NCBI GenBank assembly: GCA_910588885.1
Contig: CAJUSQ010000014.1
Coordinates: 1-35,906, forward strand
Source: an uncultured Lachnospiraceae bacterium
GTDB lineage: Bacteria; Bacillota; Clostridia; Lachnospirales; Lachnospiraceae
Direction: 5' to 3'
Length of the DNA: 35,906 nucleotides
A program made the position numbers and the translations under genes. The notes beneath the pieces are model-generated. The model was not told the DNA's origin. It searched no databases and worked only from the letters and a program-made list of their open reading frames with translations. How positions within the stretch are numbered: position 1 is the first letter of the stretch; the number at the start of each line of letters is the position of its first letter. This document shows, in pieces, positions 23,845-32,690 of the stretch.

Positions 23845-24879
23845 ATGCAGAACGAAATTACAAAACCGATACCTCTTTTAGATGAAAAAGGGCATATTAC
23901 CGAACCGGGATGGGCCAGACAGTTGTACTGGGACTACGAGCGGGCCGCAATTCGTGGGCCGAAATGGCGCATCAAAGAATGGGATTACTACCTGGTGGCT
24001 AATTCTTCCTTCGGAGTTGCCTTCACTATTTCAGATTTGGGCTATCTGGGCATGGCCAGTGTTTCTTTCCTGAATTTTTCCGAAGGATGGGAACATACGG
24101 AAACCTTTTTAACGCCCTTTCCTATGGGAAAATACGGGCTGTCTTCCCATTCCGACAATGGAAATGCCAAATTTCAGAATAAAAAGCTTCAGTTAAAATA
24201 CAGTGTGTCCCCGGGCCGGCGCCGTATTTACTGCCATTTTTCAGATTTTTATAAAAACCAGGATCTGGACGTGGAACTATCCCTGACACAGCCTCCGATG
24301 GACACCATGTGCATCGCCACTCCCTGGAAGAAAAGGCCCGCCTGTTTTTATTATAACCAGAAAATCAATTGCCTTCCCGCAAACGGAAAAGCAGTTCTGG
24401 GCAGGGACACCTATTATTTTAAAGAAGACCGGGATTTTGGCGTGCTGGACTGGGGCCGCGGAGTCTGGACCTACAATAATACCTGGTACTGGGGAACCGG
24501 AAGCGGCCTGGTGAACGGCATTCCCTTCGGCTTGAATCTGGGCTATGGCTTCAGCGACCGAAGCTCGGCTACCGAGAACGTAATTTTTTACGATAACAAA
24601 ATCCATAAATTGAACCAGGTAGAATTTGTCATTCCGAAAACGGCAAACGGCAGCTACGATTTTCTAAAAACCTGGAAAATTACTTCTGACGACAACCGGC
24701 TGTCCGGTGTATTCACTCCCATTTTGAATCGGCAGGCCCATACCAACGCCCTAATAATCGCCACGATACAGAATCAGATTTTCGGGCATTTTAACGGAAC
24801 CGCCGTTTTGGATGACGGGACCTCCCTGAACGTCAGGGATTTCTTCTGTGCCGTTGAAGTCGTACACAACCGCTATTGA
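23845..24879 (+). CDS. DUF2804 family protein
   Basis: A 344-residue protein of the DUF2804 family, whose function is unknown. Typical features are the opening (L)LDEKGHITEPGWAR, the phrase RIKEWDYYLV, and later ACFYYNQKINCLPANG and DWGRGVWTY; the fold is probably a beta-rich lipocalin-like sandwich of two halves. I prefer ATG 23845, which follows AAGGGAGAGA and matches the family start. A GTG at 23704 also has a ribosome-site-like AGAGGGA but would add 47 residues unrelated to the family and would lie almost at the likely transcription start. No signal peptide is visible. The neighbouring genes give no functional hint. Confidence 0.85.
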   Translation: MQNEITKPIPLLDEKGHITEPGWARQLYWDYERAAIRGPKWRIKEWDYYLVANSSFGVAFTISDLGYLGMASVSFLNFSEGWEHTETFLTPFPMGKYGLSSHSDNGNAKFQNKKLQLKYSVSPGRRRIYCHFSDFYKNQDLDVELSLTQPPMDTMCIATPWKKRPACFYYNQKINCLPANGKAVLGRDTYYFKEDRDFGVLDWGRGVWTYNNTWYWGTGSGLVNGIPFGLNLGYGFSDRSSATENVIFYDNKIHKLNQVEFVIPKTANGSYDFLKTWKITSDDNRLSGVFTPILNRQAHTNALIIATIQNQIFGHFNGTAVLDDGTSLNVRDFFCAVEVVHNRY

Positions 24880-24941
24880 TTTTTCCCGGAATCAATGATA
24901 CAATATTTATCGTATCGGATGAAAGAGGGAGGTTGTATACA

Positions 24942-25454
24942 ATGAGTCCATGGTTAATTGTAATGCTTGTGATTTGCGTGATTTTAATAATCGGGATTAT
25001 TGTCCTATATATACTCGGGAAAAAATCACAGAAGAAAAAAGCGGAACAGGATGCGCAGATTGCCGCCGCCGCACAGACGATGTCAATGCTGATTATCGAC
25101 AAGAAGCGTATGCGCCTAAGAGATGCGGGACTTCCGGCCGCAGTCGTAGAACAGACTCCAAAGCTGCTGCGCCGCTCCAAGGTTCCGGTTGTAAAAGCAA
25201 AGGTGGGGCCGAAAATTATGACGCTGCTCTGTGACGCCGAGGTCTTTGAATCCATTCCGGTGAAGAAGGAAGTGAAGGCCGTTGTCAGCGGACTTTACAT
25301 CACGGGAGTCCGGGGGCTTCGGGGAACGGTTGCCGCCGCTCCTAAGAAAAAAGGATTCCTGGCAAAGTTAAAGGCCAAGGCAGAGAAAGCAGAATCTGCC
25401 AAAGCGGAACTCTCAAAGGGTAAAACAGAGAAAGCCGCATCGAAGAAAAAATAA
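24942..25454 (+). CDS. Small membrane protein with Lys/Ala-rich cytoplasmic tail
   Basis: A 170-residue protein with one N-terminal membrane helix (about residues 4-27), a basic stop-transfer segment KKSQKKK, a soluble middle with an LPAAVVEQTPKLLRRSKVPV stretch, and a low-complexity C-terminus built of K/A/E/S (KLKAKAEKAESAKAELSK...). Orientation with the N-terminus outside is likely. ATG 24942 is chosen because AAAGAGGGAGG precedes it; an upstream in-frame ATG runs into the DUF2804 stop. The gene follows DUF2804 by 62 bp and ends at a strong terminator. I do not recognise a family. The Lys-rich tail could bind nucleic acid or anionic lipids, but that is only a composition argument. Confidence 0.72.
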   Translation: MSPWLIVMLVICVILIIGIIVLYILGKKSQKKKAEQDAQIAAAAQTMSMLIIDKKRMRLRDAGLPAAVVEQTPKLLRRSKVPVVKAKVGPKIMTLLCDAEVFESIPVKKEVKAVVSGLYITGVRGLRGTVAAAPKKKGFLAKLKAKAEKAESAKAELSKGKTEKAASKKK

Positions 25455-25483
25455 CCTTTCTGATTAAAAGGTCGGACAAACTG

Positions 25484-25520
25484 AAAACCGCCTGGTGCAA
25501 ATGATGCACCAGGCGGTTTT
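25484..25520. terminator. Strong bidirectional intrinsic terminator
   Basis: AAAACCGCCTGGTGCA (25484-25499) pairs over 16 bp with 25505-25520 around a 5-base loop. TTTTTT follows on the plus strand and the A-run serves the minus strand. It ends the membrane-protein gene and the butyrate operon coming from the other side. Confidence 0.92.
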
Positions 25521-25530
25521 TTCGTTTCTT

Positions 25531-26583
25531 TTATTTTCCTAATTCAGTCTTCAGCTGTGCGGTCAAAGCCGGAATAATCTTATTCAAATCGCCAACGATT
25601 CCGTAGTCTGCAACATCGAAAATCGGTGCATCCTCGTCTTTGTTAATGGCAATTACGATATCGGATTCTTCCATACCTGCTACGTGCTGGATTGCTCCGG
25701 AGATACCGATTGCAAAATACAGAGAGGGGCGAACGGTTTTACCGGTCTGTCCTACCTGTAAATCTACCGGCAGCCAGCCATTCTCTACTACGGCACGAGA
25801 GCAGCTTACGGTTCCGCCTAAAACTTCTGCCAGATCCTTTAACATCTGGAAATTCTCTGCAGAGCCAACGCCACGGCCGCCGGATACCAGGATCTTTGCG
25901 TCCATGATATTCTCGGTGGTCTTTGCCTGCTTGATGATATTCAGGATTTCCACATACTTATTGTTTACTTCAAATCCGGGATTGAATTCGATGATCTCTG
26001 CTTTTGCGCCCTTTACCGGCTCTAATTTCTGCATAACGCCGGGACGTACGGTAGCCATCTGAGGACGGTTATCCGGACATGCAATGGTTGCAATGGTATT
26101 TCCGCCAAAAGCAGGACGGGTCATTAACAGCTGATTGTGTTTCTGCTCTTTGCCCGGCATGGGATTCATCGGGAAATCACCGATTTCCAGTAAGGTACAG
26201 TCTGCAGTCAGACCGGTCTTTACTCTTGCAGAAACAGTGGGGCCTAAGTCACGGCCAATTGCGGTTGCACCAACCAGCATGATGTCCGGCTTGTATTCGT
26301 TAATAACTGCGGACAATGCGTGTGCATAGGGCTCTGTACGGTAGGTTTCCAGCTCCTTGTCATCTACTACGATCACTTTGTCAGCGCCGTACTCTGCCAG
26401 CTTGTCAGCCAGCTCTTTTACATTGTAGCCCAAAAGAACGGCTGTCACATCTGTAGCCAGTTTTTCTGCCAGTTCTTTTCCTTTTCCAATCAATTCAAAG
26501 GCAATGTCGCTTAATTCGTTATCTACCTGCTGCGCGTAGATATATACGCCCTTATATTCTTCTAAATTCATTCTTTTCACCAC
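25531..26583 (-). CDS. etfA: Electron transfer flavoprotein, alpha subunit
   Basis: A 350-residue ETF alpha subunit, last gene of the butyrate operon. With EtfB it passes electrons to butyryl-CoA dehydrogenase; in clostridia this complex bifurcates electrons from NADH to crotonyl-CoA and ferredoxin. The N-terminal half is the alpha/beta domain shared with EtfB (VYIYAQQVDNELSDIAFELI at the start). The C-terminal FAD domain is intact: SGGRGVGSAENFQMLKDLAE, RAVVENGWLPVDLQVGQTGK, ISGAIQHVAGM, NKDEDAPIFDVADYGIVGD. Start at 26583 lies 15 bp after etfB, without an obvious strong ribosome site, suggesting translational coupling. Confidence 0.95.
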   Translation of the reverse strand: MVKRMNLEEYKGVYIYAQQVDNELSDIAFELIGKGKELAEKLATDVTAVLLGYNVKELADKLAEYGADKVIVVDDKELETYRTEPYAHALSAVINEYKPDIMLVGATAIGRDLGPTVSARVKTGLTADCTLLEIGDFPMNPMPGKEQKHNQLLMTRPAFGGNTIATIACPDNRPQMATVRPGVMQKLEPVKGAKAEIIEFNPGFEVNNKYVEILNIIKQAKTTENIMDAKILVSGGRGVGSAENFQMLKDLAEVLGGTVSCSRAVVENGWLPVDLQVGQTGKTVRPSLYFAIGISGAIQHVAGMEESDIVIAINKDEDAPIFDVADYGIVGDLNKIIPALTAQLKTELGK

Positions 26584-26598
26584 TTTCCTTCGTCTTTA

Positions 26599-27384
26599 TT
26601 AGATAATGTGTTTTTCTTTTAATTTGCCCATAATGTAGGTTACGGACTCGGAAGCATCCAGAGTTACTTTCTCGCCGGCGCCCTTACGCACCTTGTCAGA
26701 TGCTTTTGCGATCTTAGTGGGAGATCCGGCCAGGCCAAGATCGGAATCATCTACATCCTTCAGATCTTTTCTTCCCCAAACGGTAACTTCTTTTTCATCA
26801 TACGCATCAAAAATTCCGCCCGGTGTCATGTAACGGGGAACATTTAACTCGGAAAGTGCGGTAATTAAGCAAGGCATTTTTGCCTTTACTTCATGATATC
26901 TGTCTTCATACTGTCTCTTAACGATTACGGAATCGCCTTCGATCCGGATATCTTCCGCATAGGAAATAACCGGAACGCCAAGGTGCTCTGCGATCTGGGG
27001 GCCAACCTGTGCGGTATCGCCGTCGATTGCCTGACGTCCTGTAATAATCAGATCATAGTCAATATTCCGAAGGGCTCCTGCGATGGTAGTAGAGGTAGCC
27101 CAGGTATCTGCTCCGCCCAGAACCCGGTCGGTTACCAGGATTGCCTTATCTGCTCCCATAGCCATTGCTTCTCTTAAAGCTTCTTCTGCTTTCGGAAGAC
27201 CCATAGTAACAACGGTTACTTCTGCACCTGTTTCGTCTTTTATTCTCAAAGCTGCTTCCAGACCTGCCTTGTCGTCCGGATTCATGATTGCAAGCATTGC
27301 TGCACGGTCCAGCGTACCGTCCGGATTAAATTTAACGCCGCCTTTTGTATCTGGAACCTGTTTTATACATACAACTATTTTCAC
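26599..27384 (-). CDS. etfB: Electron transfer flavoprotein, beta subunit
   Basis: A 261-residue ETF beta subunit. I choose the GTG at 27384, giving the canonical start MKIVVCIKQVPDT with AAGGAG 10 bases upstream; a longer frame from 27414 adds 10 residues that do not fit the family. Typical segments are RAAMLAIMNPDDKAGLEAAL, VVTMGLPKAEEALREAMAMG and ADKAILVTDR, then GADTWATSTTIAGALRNIDY and GRQAIDGDTAQVGPQIAEHL, the nucleotide-binding loop. In bifurcating ETFs this subunit holds the second FAD. It sits between bcd and etfA, the standard clostridial order. Confidence 0.95.
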   Translation of the reverse strand: MKIVVCIKQVPDTKGGVKFNPDGTLDRAAMLAIMNPDDKAGLEAALRIKDETGAEVTVVTMGLPKAEEALREAMAMGADKAILVTDRVLGGADTWATSTTIAGALRNIDYDLIITGRQAIDGDTAQVGPQIAEHLGVPVISYAEDIRIEGDSVIVKRQYEDRYHEVKAKMPCLITALSELNVPRYMTPGGIFDAYDEKEVTVWGRKDLKDVDDSDLGLAGSPTKIAKASDKVRKGAGEKVTLDASESVTYIMGKLKEKHII

Positions 27385-27511
27385 GGTAGTTTCACTCCTT
27401 ATTATTTTTATCATTTTATGGGTGGGTTGCCGCCGAAGGCTTTACAGTTCCCCGGGCACAAACTTCTGCTTTACTGCAAAACCTGCCCGCGGATTGCCCC
27501 GTACATTACGG

Positions 27512-28666
27512 CTATTTCAACAATGCTCCTGAGATTACCATACGCTGAACTTCAGAAGTTCCTTCGTAAATCTCGGTAATCTTAGCGTCACGCATCATAC
27601 GTTCTACGTCGTATTCACGGATATATCCGTATCCGCCGAAGAGCTGTACCACTTCTGTGGTTACTGCCATTGCAGTCTCTGCTGCGAACAGTTTTGCCTT
27701 TGCCGCTTCTACGGAATAAACCTTCTGGGTAGCCTTCGCCATAGCTGCCTTGTAAACCAGAAGCTGAGCCGCTTCGATTCTGGCTGCCATATCTGCCAGC
27801 TTGAACTGGGTGTTCTGCTGCTGTGCGATGGAACGGCCGAACTGCTTTCTTTCCTTGGTGTACTCAATGGCGCGCTCCAGTGCACCTTCTGCAATACCAA
27901 GCGCCTGTGCAGCGATTCCGATACGGCCGCCGTCCAGTGTATGCATAGCAATCGGGAAGCCCTTTCCTTCCGGTCCCAACAGGTTTTCCTTGGGTATTCT
28001 GCAGTCTTCGAAAATCAATTCATATGTAGCGGAGCCCCGGATACCCATCTTCTTCTCTTTCGTACCGAAGGAGAAGCCCGGAGTCCCTTTTTCTACGATA
28101 AACGCAGAGAAGCTCTTTTTCTTTCTTCCTCTCTTGTCCTCGGTTACGCTGGTAATTGCGATTACGATATAAACATCGCCCACTTTACCGTTGGTGATAA
28201 AGCACTTGGAACCGTTCAGCACCCATTCGTCACCATCTAAAACAGCTTTGGTCTGTGCGCCCTGTGCGTCCGTACCTGCACCCGGCTCTGTCAGAGCGAA
28301 TGCACCCAGCTTCTCACCCTTTGCAAGGGGTACCACATATTTCTTCTTCTGTTCTTCGGTACCGTAGGTCATAATCGGGTCGATGCAAAGAGAAGTATGT
28401 GCGGAAACGATAACGCCGGTAGTTCCGCATACCTTGGACAATTCTTCTACACACATGGTATAGGTAAGAGGATCACAGCCCTGTCCGCCATATTCCTTCG
28501 GAACCGGAATTCCCATAAAGCCCGCTTTTGCCATTTTCTCAACGGTTCCCATGGGGAATTCTTCAGTTTCATCTACCTCCTGTGCCAGAGGCTTCACTTC
28601 TGTTTCGGCAAACTCTTTGAAAAGAGTTCTGGCCATTTCATGCTTTTTGCTTAACGCGAAATCCAT
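27512..28666 (-). CDS. bcd: Butyryl-CoA dehydrogenase (acyl-CoA dehydrogenase family)
   Basis: A 384-residue short-chain acyl-CoA dehydrogenase, reducing crotonyl-CoA to butyryl-CoA with electrons from EtfAB. ATG 28666 gives MDFALSKKHEMARTLF and has GGAGGAAATTAGA before it. FAD/substrate segments present are FALTEPGAGTDAQGAQTKA, FITNGKVGDVYIV, KMGIRGSATYELIFEDCRIP and QLFGGYGYIREYDVERMMRD. The catalytic Glu lies in the IYEGTSEVQRMVISG end segment. It is third in the operon, after thl and hbd. An 18-base-paired-nucleotide hairpin (9-bp stem) precedes it in the hbd-bcd gap. Confidence 0.96.
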   Translation of the reverse strand: MDFALSKKHEMARTLFKEFAETEVKPLAQEVDETEEFPMGTVEKMAKAGFMGIPVPKEYGGQGCDPLTYTMCVEELSKVCGTTGVIVSAHTSLCIDPIMTYGTEEQKKKYVVPLAKGEKLGAFALTEPGAGTDAQGAQTKAVLDGDEWVLNGSKCFITNGKVGDVYIVIAITSVTEDKRGRKKKSFSAFIVEKGTPGFSFGTKEKKMGIRGSATYELIFEDCRIPKENLLGPEGKGFPIAMHTLDGGRIGIAAQALGIAEGALERAIEYTKERKQFGRSIAQQQNTQFKLADMAARIEAAQLLVYKAAMAKATQKVYSVEAAKAKLFAAETAMAVTTEVVQLFGGYGYIREYDVERMMRDAKITEIYEGTSEVQRMVISGALLK

Positions 28667-28719
28667 TCTAATTTCCTCCATTTTCAGATAGTTAAACTTT
28701 TAACGAACTTGATAAACTG

Positions 28720-28749
28720 AAAGGGCTGCGATAAAAAGTACAGCCCTTT
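28720..28749 (-). other. Hairpin between hbd and bcd inside the butyrate operon
   Basis: AAAGGGCTG (28720-28728) pairs with CAGCCCTTT (28741-28749) around a 12-base loop. On the transcribed minus strand no U-run follows, so full termination is unlikely; processing or partial attenuation may adjust the ratio of hbd to bcd-etfBA. Confidence 0.5.
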
Positions 28750-28789
28750 ATAAAATTATTCATATCAAATCCGTATCATATTGTGTTTC

Positions 28790-29629
28790 TTATTTGCTGT
28801 AATCGTAGAAGCCGACACCCGTCTTCTGTCCTAACTTGCCGCCGCGTACCATTTTGCGAAGCAACGGATGGGGTCTGTATTTGGAATCGCCGGTTTCTGC
28901 CTGCAGTACTTCCATAATTGCCAGACATACGTCCAAGCCGATCAAATCGCCCAGAGCCAGGGGGCCCATCGGATGGTTTGCACCTAATTTCATGGCTGCG
29001 TCAATGCCTTCTACGGAAGCAACGCCGTCTGCATAAATGCCTACTGCTTCATTAATCATCGGGATTAAAATTCTATTTACAACAAAGCCTGCAGCTTCTT
29101 CTACCTGAACCGGAGTCTTGCCTAAATCTTCGGAAATCTTCTTAATCTTCTCTACCATATCGGCAGGAGTATTCAGACCCGCAATTACCTCCACCAGCTT
29201 CATAACCGGAGCCGGATTGAAGAAGTGCATACCGATTACCGGACGGTCTAAGCCCGCACCGATTTCCGTAATGGAAAGAGAAGAGGTATTGGTTGCAAAC
29301 ATAGCGTCTGCCTTGCAGATTTCCTGCAGTTCCTTAAAGGTCTGCTTCTTAAGCTCCATGTTCTCAAGCGCTGCTTCTACAATCAGGTCACAGTCACCGC
29401 AGATCTCTTTGGTTCCCGTTACGATCTTAGCCAGGATTGCGTCTGCCGCTGCCTGTTCCATCTTGCCTTTTGCAATTCTCTTTTCAAACCCCTTAGCAAT
29501 CTTTTTCTTGCCGTTTGCCGCAAATTCATCATTGATATCACACAGGCAAACCTCATATCCTTCGGTTTGTGCAAAAGCCTGTGCAATACCGGAACCCATA
29601 GTTCCTGCGCCGATAATTCCTACTTTCAT
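28790..29629 (-). CDS. hbd: 3-hydroxybutyryl-CoA dehydrogenase
   Basis: A 279-residue NAD(P)-dependent dehydrogenase that reduces acetoacetyl-CoA to 3-hydroxybutyryl-CoA. The N-terminal Rossmann motif is GIIGAGTMGSGIAQAFA. The catalytic His and its partners are in RPVIGMHFFNPAPVMKLVEV, followed by GFVVNRILIPMINEA and HPMGPLALGDLIGLDV, both family signatures. It follows thl by 30 bp. Start at 29629 is preceded by AAGGAGGAAGTATC. Confidence 0.97.
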   Translation of the reverse strand: MKVGIIGAGTMGSGIAQAFAQTEGYEVCLCDINDEFAANGKKKIAKGFEKRIAKGKMEQAAADAILAKIVTGTKEICGDCDLIVEAALENMELKKQTFKELQEICKADAMFATNTSSLSITEIGAGLDRPVIGMHFFNPAPVMKLVEVIAGLNTPADMVEKIKKISEDLGKTPVQVEEAAGFVVNRILIPMINEAVGIYADGVASVEGIDAAMKLGANHPMGPLALGDLIGLDVCLAIMEVLQAETGDSKYRPHPLLRKMVRGGKLGQKTGVGFYDYSK

Positions 29630-29659
29630 GATACTTCCTCCTTATGAATAAAACAGTAT

Positions 29660-30844
29660 TTATTTTTCAACGATAGTAGAACAACCCATACCACCGCCGA
29701 TACAAAGAGTTGCCAAGCCGCGTTTTACGTCCGGTCTCTTTTGCATTTCATGCAGCAATGTAACCAGGATACGGCATCCGCTTGCTCCTACCGGGTGGCC
29801 CAGTGCGATAGCGCCGCCGTTTACATTCACCTTGTTCATATCGAAGTTCAGATCTCTTGCCACAGCAACAGACTGTGCCGCAAACGCTTCGTTTGCTTCT
29901 ACCAAATCAATATCATCAATCGTTAAGCCGGTACGCTCGAAGACCTTCCTGGTGGAAGCAACCGGGCCCACGCCCATAATCTCCGGCTCTACTCCGCCAA
30001 GCGCTCCTGCAATCCAGGTAGCCATAGGAGTTACACCAAGCTCTTTCGCTTTTTCTTCACTCATTACAACAATTGCAGCTGCACCGTCGTTGATCCCGGA
30101 AGCATTGCCTGCGGTAATCAGGCCGCCTTCTTTCCCGGAGCAGCATTTCAGCTTGCCCAAAGATTCTTCCGTAGTGCCAGCCCTGGGACCTTCGTCCGTA
30201 TCAAACATCACGGTTTCCTTCTTTACTTTAATCGGAACCGGAACGATCTCATCCTTGAATTTGCCCTCTGCCATAGCCTTCTCACATTTCTGCTGGCTGT
30301 TTGCGGAGAATGCATCCAATTCTTCCCGGGTAATGCCGTATTTTTCACAAACATTCTCTGCGGTAATCATCATATGATAATGGTTGAAAGCATCTGTCAG
30401 TGCATCATTTACCATGGTATCAATAATAGTTGCATTGTTCATACGATATCCGAAACGTGCCTTTGTCATTGCATAAGGAGCCAAAGACATGTTCTCCATA
30501 CCACCTGCAACTACAATATCGGCCTGGCCAGCCATAATCATGTTAGCTGCTTCGTTCACGCATTTCAAACCGGAACCGCAAACCACGTTCAAGGTAAATG
30601 CCGGTACTTCAATGGGAAGCCCTGCCTTGATGGAAGCCTGTCTTGCAACGTTCTGTCCCTGTGCTGCCTGGATCACACAGCCCATCATAACCTCGTCCAC
30701 CTGCTCCGGCTTCACGCCTGCACGGTTCAATGCTTCCTTAATTACGATCGCACCCAAATCAGCTGCGGATGTGTTGCTTAAAGCTCCTCCCATTCTCCCG
30801 ATTGCGGTACGGCATGCGCCTGCTAAAACTACTTTTCTTGACAT
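29660..30844 (-). CDS. thlA: Acetyl-CoA C-acetyltransferase (thiolase)
   Basis: A 394-residue biosynthetic thiolase condensing two acetyl-CoA to acetoacetyl-CoA, the first step of butyrate formation. Start ATG 30844 gives MSRKVVLAGACRTAIGRMGG and follows AAGGAGAGAAAAGAGT; the frame continues upstream but without family resemblance. The nucleophilic Cys is in LNVVCGSGLKCVNEA, the catalytic His in GGAIALGHPVGASGCR, and the second Cys in LCIGGGMGC. It is first in the operon thl-hbd-bcd-etfB-etfA. A crotonase gene, needed between hbd and bcd steps, is not in the run. Confidence 0.97.
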   Translation of the reverse strand: MSRKVVLAGACRTAIGRMGGALSNTSAADLGAIVIKEALNRAGVKPEQVDEVMMGCVIQAAQGQNVARQASIKAGLPIEVPAFTLNVVCGSGLKCVNEAANMIMAGQADIVVAGGMENMSLAPYAMTKARFGYRMNNATIIDTMVNDALTDAFNHYHMMITAENVCEKYGITREELDAFSANSQQKCEKAMAEGKFKDEIVPVPIKVKKETVMFDTDEGPRAGTTEESLGKLKCCSGKEGGLITAGNASGINDGAAAIVVMSEEKAKELGVTPMATWIAGALGGVEPEIMGVGPVASTRKVFERTGLTIDDIDLVEANEAFAAQSVAVARDLNFDMNKVNVNGGAIALGHPVGASGCRILVTLLHEMQKRPDVKRGLATLCIGGGMGCSTIVEK

Positions 30845-30873
30845 ACTCTTTTCTCTCCTTCTTAATGATAATC

Positions 30874-30930
30874 CCTGCCATGATACCGGAACCCCCCGGT
30901 TCTGTCCCTTCGAAAGACAGTCCTGGCAGG
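30874..30930 (-). other. Structured 5' leader of the butyrate operon
   Basis: In the minus-strand transcript CCTGCCA (30924-30930) pairs with TGGCAGG (30874-30880), enclosing two further hairpins: CTGTC/GACAG and GAACC-GGGG-GGTTC. This makes a three-way-junction-like fold just before the thl ribosome site. It does not match a riboswitch class I know. Confidence 0.5.
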
Positions 30931-30981
30931 CTTTTCGTCCATTCCGTAAAAACCGGACGGCACGATGCATCAGACAACTTT

Positions 30982-31010
30982 ATTCTACCACTCCAAACTT
31001 GATTTTGCAA
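30982..31010 (-). promoter_or_regulatory. Promoter of the thl-hbd-bcd-etfBA operon
   Basis: On the minus strand TTGCAA (31005-31010), 17-bp spacer, TAGAAT (30982-30987). Transcription would begin near 30975, giving a leader of about 130 bases that contains the folded element. Further upstream bases to 31141 show an A/T-rich stretch and no gene. Confidence 0.65.
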
Positions 31011-31141
31011 CCGCTACATTTCAGTATTCCGTCCGGATCGTTATTTTTTTAACAAACCAGACATACTGACAATTCTCGTACAAATACCCTAATGCCTATA
31101 CTACCACAGTCCTTGGTAAAATGCAACCGAACGGACTGTTT

Positions 31142-32530
31142 TTAATAGAATACATGATTTCCGATCACAAGCCCGGTGACAATCCCATTGTTCCTGCAAA
31201 AATACAGGCAGCTCACGATCCTGGCCCCGGCCAGGCATTCCTGGGCAGCCCGGATGCTGTCGGCAGAAGCTCCGCGGCTTAGCACCGCCGCAAACCTTCC
31301 GCTGGCTACCGGGGAAAACTGTCCCTTCTGGTAAATCACTTCCACAATGCTGTTCGGAAACAGGGAGCTGCGCACCCGGTTCATCACAACGCTGCCTACC
31401 GCCAGTTTTCCTTCATAGCTTTCCCCTCCGGCTTCACATTCGATCAAAGCAGCCAGAAGCGCCAGATCCCCGGCCGATTCGGCCTGGCCGCCGGAATTGG
31501 TCCCGCCCTGGCTTCCGCCTGTATCCTGCCCGCCGGAATCTGCGCCGCCCTGGTTTCCTCCGGAGCCTGTACCGTTCTGACCATTGCCGGAACCGGTACT
31601 GTTCTGACCGTCTCCTGCATTCGTGCCGTTCTGGTTGCCCCCGGAATCCGCTCCGTTCTGGCTGCCTCCGGAACCTGTGCTGTTCTGGCCGCTGCCTTGG
31701 TTCTGCTTATCCTTCTCTTCCTGCTGTCTGCGCTCTTCTTCCTCCTGCTGACGGCGGATTTCCTCCTGCCGCTTCGCATCTTCCTGGGCCTTCTTCCGCT
31801 CCAGCTCCTCTTCGATATCCTTCTGCCGTTTGATCTCCGCTTCATAGGCGGCAAGCTCGTCCTTCGTCTTATTAATCTCCTGGCTGGTGCTGCTTAGATT
31901 GGCCTGAACCTCAGCCAGCAGCGTTTCCACCTGGTCTACCGCTTCCTGCTGTTGCTTTGTCAGGGCAGAAATTTCCTTGGTTTCTGCTTCCAGCTGCTCT
32001 TCCTTGGCAGCAATCTCGGTTTTCACCTCCTGATACTGCTGAAGCATTTCCCGGTCATAGGAGTAGATGCTTTCCACATATTCTCCATAATTAAGCATAT
32101 CCACCAGGCTCTGGGCTTCCAAAAGCGTAGCCAGGAAGGAAAAATCCCCTTTTTCATAAAGAAACCGGATTCTTTTCTTCATATTCTCATACTGTTTCGC
32201 TTCTTCTTCCCGGGCCGCCTCCAGCTGCTGCCGGGTCTGGGCCAGGGAAGCTTCTGTCGCCGCCAGCCGTTCCTGCAGATCGGTAAGTTCCCGGGCCAGT
32301 GCGGTAAGCTGCCCGTCCAGTTTGGCCTGCTGCCCGTCCAGATACGCCTTTTCTTCCTGCAATCCGGCAAGCTCCTCTTGGCTGTCCTCTTTCTGATCCT
32401 CCAGCTGGTTCAGATTTTTATTGACTTTTTCAATCTCCGACTGGGTCGCTGCCGCCGGCAAGCTCCACGACAGGCCACACAGACAGATGCAAACTACGGC
32501 AAAAAGCATTCGCCGGATTCTTCTTGTCAT
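31142..32530 (-). CDS. Secreted coiled-coil protein with SleB/CwlJ-type wall hydrolase domain
   Basis: A 462-residue secreted wall enzyme. A signal peptide (TRRIRRMLFAVVCICLCGLS then SLPAAA) is followed by a long PcsB/YibP-like coiled coil (about residues 30-255) of heptad-rich E/Q/L/A sequence, then a low-complexity Gly/Ser/Asn/Gln linker (about 270-345), then a C-terminal Hydrolase_2 (SleB/CwlJ) domain. That domain shows LLAALIECEAGGESYEGKLA with the catalytic Glu region, then VGSVVMNRVRS and YQKGQFSPVASG, typical of this transglycosylase-like family. ATG 32530 is chosen because GAGGG lies 9 bases upstream; ATG 32539 and GTG 32560 are alternatives. The coiled coil probably regulates activity, as in PcsB with FtsEX; a division or sporulation role is inferred. 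Confidence 0.88.
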   Translation of the reverse strand: MTRRIRRMLFAVVCICLCGLSWSLPAAATQSEIEKVNKNLNQLEDQKEDSQEELAGLQEEKAYLDGQQAKLDGQLTALARELTDLQERLAATEASLAQTRQQLEAAREEEAKQYENMKKRIRFLYEKGDFSFLATLLEAQSLVDMLNYGEYVESIYSYDREMLQQYQEVKTEIAAKEEQLEAETKEISALTKQQQEAVDQVETLLAEVQANLSSTSQEINKTKDELAAYEAEIKRQKDIEEELERKKAQEDAKRQEEIRRQQEEEERRQQEEKDKQNQGSGQNSTGSGGSQNGADSGGNQNGTNAGDGQNSTGSGNGQNGTGSGGNQGGADSGGQDTGGSQGGTNSGGQAESAGDLALLAALIECEAGGESYEGKLAVGSVVMNRVRSSLFPNSIVEVIYQKGQFSPVASGRFAAVLSRGASADSIRAAQECLAGARIVSCLYFCRNNGIVTGLVIGNHVFY

Positions 32531-32690
32531 GCTGCTCATCCCTCGATCCTTTGGTATCACTCACGGGTTCTTCTTCGTTCCCGGAAACTCTACGATATCT
32601 GTGGTCATTATACTCCAGAATCCGCCTGTTTTCCAGTTCTTTTTTTTGGAATTTCCCCAGGATTTGACAGTATTCCGTTCCTGTTCAGCC

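Noticed and set aside
24933..24942. TTGTATACAA palindrome resembling a GntR operator
   Set aside because: It sits between the ribosome site and start codon of the small membrane protein gene, has no promoter around it, and a 10-base palindrome can occur by chance.
31106..31139. Possible terminator with ACAGTCC/GGACTGT stem and TTTTT
   Set aside because: The T-run is on the plus strand, where no gene ends; on the minus strand, where the wall hydrolase ends, no T-run follows and the loop is long.
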